Origin: JAYKJB01 sp035284745 [NCBI: Candidatus Sericytochromatia bacterium]
GTDB lineage: Bacteria > Cyanobacteriota > Sericytochromatia > S15B-MN24
Assembly (NCBI GenBank): GCA_035284745.1
Contig: JAYKIL010000014.1
Span: 1 to 64,000 of the forward strand
Length of the DNA stretch: 64,000 bases
Direction: 5' to 3'
The stretch's first letter is position 1. Each line of letters begins with the position of its first letter. Positions 61,374-64,000 of this stretch are shown here, piece after piece. Below the pieces are notes generated by a model. That model did no database searches and was not told the DNA's origin. It saw only the letters and a program-made list of their open reading frames with translations. The position numbers and the translations under genes are program-made.

Positions 61374-61990
61374 CGGTCTGACTTCCGTTCATCGCTGACA
61401 ACCCGAGGCAACGCAGGCAAGGTTCCAAAGACCGGAGAAATCCGTCCGTGATATAGGTGTTTCCAGGCCCTCGCCAAACCCACGATCGCCAGGGCGTCGG
61501 TAATCTCCCCATTCATCGCCATCGCATAGGCCTCTGCCAAGGGCACCCGCTTCACCTGCAAACGCTCGGTCCCCTCCGGTTCAGGCTTGCCAAAGCGCAA
61601 ATCTTCGGCCAGAAATACACAGCCGGTCTCGTTGGTGCACGAATTGGAGGTGCTCAATGCCCCCAGATAGGTCCATTTCTGGGCCTCAATCCCTGTTTCC
61701 TCTCGCAATTCCCTGCGGGCCGCATCCAACAGAGGTTCACCGAGAGGCGCTCCCCCTTCTGGAATCTCCCACGAATAGGCACCCAGCGTGTAGCGCCACT
61801 GGCCCACCAAAAAAGTGTCCCCTTCCGAGGTCAGTGGCACGACGCCCACCGCGTGATTACGAAACTCAACAACGCCGTATTTGCCAGGCTGTCCGTCCGG
61901 CCGCGTCACCTCGTCCTCTCGTAGGCGCAACCACGCGCTCTCATAGACCCACCGGCTGTGATGACAGACCCAGGGATTTTCCTCTGACAC
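61370..61990 (-). CDS. NUDIX hydrolase, ADP-ribose pyrophosphatase-like
   Basis: 206 residues from the GTG at 61990, with GGGGG ~9 nt upstream; the frame extends 34 codons further, but a TATATATT (62047-62039) there looks like the promoter. The Nudix box is GGAPLGEPLLDAARRELREE followed by TGI (G-x5-E-x7-R-E-x2-E-E-x-G). The preceding GAYSWEIPEGG and following YLGALSTSNSCTNE resemble ADP-ribose pyrophosphatases. It hydrolyses nucleoside diphosphate derivatives, probably ADP-ribose or ADP-sugars. Confidence 0.88.
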   Translation of the reverse strand: MSEENPWVCHHSRWVYESAWLRLREDEVTRPDGQPGKYGVVEFRNHAVGVVPLTSEGDTFLVGQWRYTLGAYSWEIPEGGAPLGEPLLDAARRELREETGIEAQKWTYLGALSTSNSCTNETGCVFLAEDLRFGKPEPEGTERLQVKRVPLAEAYAMAMNGEITDALAIVGLARAWKHLYHGRISPVFGTLPALPRVVSDERKSDR

Positions 61991-62210
61991 GTCGCTTTGC
62001 CCCCGTAGATCGGTTCCTGACTTTTGTGCGGCATCCCCAATATATACGGCTTTACGCCCGCCGCACTGTTTTTCCCGTACGAAAAAAGCCACTGATCACC
62101 CCGTGTTCGCGTGGCGTTGACCGCTTCCCATCATCTCGTTATCCTGACAGCAAGTGGCTAACACGTCTTGGTGGGCAGTGTGTGCAGGATTTTCCTTGAG
62201 GACTGAAAGT

Positions 62211-63425
62211 TTGCAAAGTATAGAGACAGCGCCATCCTGGTTGGTCGGAGGTGAGGTCTTAACGCCGGCGGGCGATTGGGCCCGGGTGTCGGTGGGCATT
62301 CAAGGGCAGCGGATTGTTGCGATTCAGGCCGAACCTGAACGGGACGGACAACGCGTTGATCTGAAAGGGGCCCGCCTGGTTCCGGGGCTCATTGAAACCC
62401 ATATCCACGGCGTGGGCCACGACGATGTGATGGATGCGGACGATGAGGGCCTGCGGAGAATTGCCGAGCAACTGCCCCGTCACGGCATTACCGCTTGGTG
62501 CCCGACGACGGTCGCCTGTCCGTCCGAAACTTTAGAGAAGATATTAAATGTCGTTTCCCGCGCACAGAAACACTGCGTAACCCGAGCCTGCGAGGCGCAG
62601 CCTTGGGCAGGCGCGGATATTTTGGGAGCACATCTTGAGTCGAACTTCCTCTCACCCCGTTACAAAGGAGCCCAACCGGAGGCTTGGCTTCGCCGACCCG
62701 ACGAAGCACAGGATTTGCGCGCACTGATACGCACGTGGAGTGACGCGATTCAAATCGTGACTTTGGCACCGGAACTGCCGGGGGCCATCGCGCTCATCCA
62801 AGAATTGGTTGAAGCGGGAATTACCGTTGCAGTGGGGCATTCTGATGCCACGTACCATCAGGTTGCGGATGCCGTGGCGGCGGGAGCGCGGCGCATCACC
62901 CACCTGTGCAACGCTCAGAGGGGATTTCATCATCGCGAACCCGGTGTCTTGGGGGCCGGCCTGGTGATGGATGACCTCTTCGCGGAGATCATCGCCGACC
63001 TCCATCACGTCCACCCCGCCGGTCTAGAAATCGCCCGGCGCTGCAAAGGACCCCGACGCCTCATGTTGGTATCCGACTCCTTGCGCGGGACAGGACTGCC
63101 CCCAGGCGAATACGAATTGGGCGGTCAACAAACCATTCTCGACGGAGAGGTCGCTCGACTCGCCGATGGAACCATCGCCGGAAGCACCATCACCCTCGAC
63201 CGCGCGCTCGCCACGATGACAACCCGCACTGAGACCACCTGGGCGGATGCCTTCGGCATGGCGTCTGCCGTTCCTGCGGAGTCTCTCGGCCTCAAGGACC
63301 GCGGGGCGATCGCCCCGGGAATGTTGGCGGACCTTGCCATTTTTGCTGAAAACTCCGCGCTCTGCTTGGGAACTCTGGTCAAGGGCCGTTGGGCCTACGG
63401 CCCGAAAGCGCCCCTTTTCAAATGA
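62211..63425 (+). CDS. nagA: N-acetylglucosamine-6-phosphate deacetylase
   Basis: 404 residues. The TTG at 62211 has GAGG 9 nt upstream; an upstream in-frame ATG at 62154 lacks one and would add a non-family extension. Metal and catalytic residues are visible: LIETHIHGVGHDDV (H-x-H), GAHLESNFLSPRYKGA (Glu), AVGHSDATY (His), ITHLCNAQRGFHHREPG (His) and LVSDSLRGTG (catalytic Asp). It deacetylates GlcNAc-6-phosphate in amino-sugar recycling. The stop overlaps the start of the next gene by ATGA. Confidence 0.94.
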   Translation: MQSIETAPSWLVGGEVLTPAGDWARVSVGIQGQRIVAIQAEPERDGQRVDLKGARLVPGLIETHIHGVGHDDVMDADDEGLRRIAEQLPRHGITAWCPTTVACPSETLEKILNVVSRAQKHCVTRACEAQPWAGADILGAHLESNFLSPRYKGAQPEAWLRRPDEAQDLRALIRTWSDAIQIVTLAPELPGAIALIQELVEAGITVAVGHSDATYHQVADAVAAGARRITHLCNAQRGFHHREPGVLGAGLVMDDLFAEIIADLHHVHPAGLEIARRCKGPRRLMLVSDSLRGTGLPPGEYELGGQQTILDGEVARLADGTIAGSTITLDRALATMTTRTETTWADAFGMASAVPAESLGLKDRGAIAPGMLADLAIFAENSALCLGTLVKGRWAYGPKAPLFK

Positions 63426-64000
63426 GTCGGCTGGCGTTATTCAACGGCCGCACCCCAGGTAAGCCGGACTCTCCCCACGTTGTTCGCGCGTTGACACTGA
63501 ATGTGGCGGGACTTGAGCGAGAGTGGTTCCAAGGGAGAGCGGAGCGCTTGTGTGCGGGGCTCACCGCCGTCGAGCCTGATTTGGTGTTCTTACAAGAAAC
63601 GGGTATCCGAGGCGGCACGGATTGCCACGACCAGGCCGCGTGGATCGGGGAATGGCTCGGTTTGAATGCTTGGGTGTTCGTTCCGTACGGCAACCCAGAG
63701 GAACAATTCTCTCCAGAACAAGGGGGCATCGCGATTTTATCTCGATGGCCTCTGCTGAGCGTGGAGGAGAGACGTTTACCTCCGGGCCTGCAGGCGCCTG
63801 ATCACCGCACGGCGTTGCTCGCCAGTGTGGCACATCCTGCCGGTACGATTCATACCGTCAGCACCCATCTTTCCTGGCGCGAGAATGAAAGCACCCGGCG
63901 ACACGAGCAAGTGGTGGCCCTGCTCGATCGAGCCCAAGACAAGGCTTGGATGCGACACGGAGCCCGTTTTATTCTGGCAGGGGACCTCAATGCGACAGAA
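63422..64000 (+). CDS. Endonuclease/exonuclease/phosphatase-family protein (3' truncated)
   Basis: ATG at 63422 overlapping the nagA stop (ATGA). The frame stays open to the window end, giving the first 193 residues. Family blocks are LTLNVAGLEREWFQ (Asn), DLVFLQETGIRGG (Gln-Glu), STHLSWRENESTRR (Thr-His) and FILAGDLNATE (G-D-x-N). These are the metal-dependent phosphoesterase residues of the EEP fold. Substrate may be DNA, RNA or a sugar/lipid phosphate. Only the coupling to nagA hints at a role. Confidence 0.85.
   Translation, partial: MSRLALFNGRTPGKPDSPHVVRALTLNVAGLEREWFQGRAERLCAGLTAVEPDLVFLQETGIRGGTDCHDQAAWIGEWLGLNAWVFVPYGNPEEQFSPEQGGIAILSRWPLLSVEERRLPPGLQAPDHRTALLASVAHPAGTIHTVSTHLSWRENESTRRHEQVVALLDRAQDKAWMRHGARFILAGDLNATE

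Noticed and set aside
1-64000. CRISPR arrays, transposases or insertion sequences.
   Set aside because: No regularly spaced repeats, transposase motifs or terminal inverted repeats were seen anywhere in the window.

Overview
The window is 64 kb of a bacterial chromosome, moderately GC-rich by eye, interrupted by one integrated mobile element. The host looks like a heterotrophic diderm. It has many lipoproteins with clear lipoboxes, a small outer-membrane-like protein, oxygen-dependent enzymes (4-hydroxyphenylpyruvate dioxygenase, Rieske oxygenase), ferrochelatase, glucan phosphorylase and no photosynthesis genes. The cyanobacterial HIP1 octamer GCGATCGC occurs at least eleven times between 26 and 63.4 kb. 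A non-photosynthetic relative of Cyanobacteria (Sericytochromatia-like) is therefore my best guess. It is an inference only, because no rRNA is present.

Layout. 1-2.5 kb: the end of a papain-like protease, a proline-rich protein and a tRNA-Ile/tRNA-Ala pair. 2.6-11.7 kb (minus strand): a tight gene run of mutarotase, a 48-residue unknown protein, galE, galT, galK, two kelch lipoproteins and a subtilisin lipoprotein, mostly joined by 4-8 nt overlaps. 11.7-13.5 kb: an acetyltransferase, an RNase H-fold exonuclease and a small membrane protein.

13.58-24.26 kb: a 10.6-kb integrative element in the selenocysteine tRNA gene, bounded by perfect 49-bp direct repeats. It carries a XamI-type restriction endonuclease and its adenine methyltransferase, a 1192-residue fusion of an archaeo-eukaryotic-type primase to an iron-sulfur (XPD/DinG-type) helicase with a degenerate Walker A motif, a ribbon-helix-helix regulator, and a tyrosine integrase with an excisionase-type HTH at its N-terminus. 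Two further small genes are unknown, and about 950 bp has no convincing gene. The intact tRNA-Sec lies at the right junction; a broken copy remains at the left.

24.4-42.4 kb: ettA, an esterase, an MscS channel, lipoproteins, a minus-strand envelope cluster, a translationally coupled Rieske oxygenase-amidohydrolase pair, speA-recA, an SPFH lipoprotein, a rhodanese and hemH. 42.6-49.4 kb (minus strand): an AT-richer surface acyltransferase, an M14 carboxypeptidase, prfA-prmC and a GNAT protein. 49.5-64 kb: a polytopic membrane protein overlapping a solo transpeptidase and a SpoIID-like protein, glgP, hppD, a 605/145-residue unknown pair, pepF-nudix, and nagA coupled to a nuclease/phosphatase-fold gene that runs off the window.

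Start codons were chosen by reading Shine-Dalgarno sequences and overlaps by eye. Functional names rest on recognised motifs; no database search was run.
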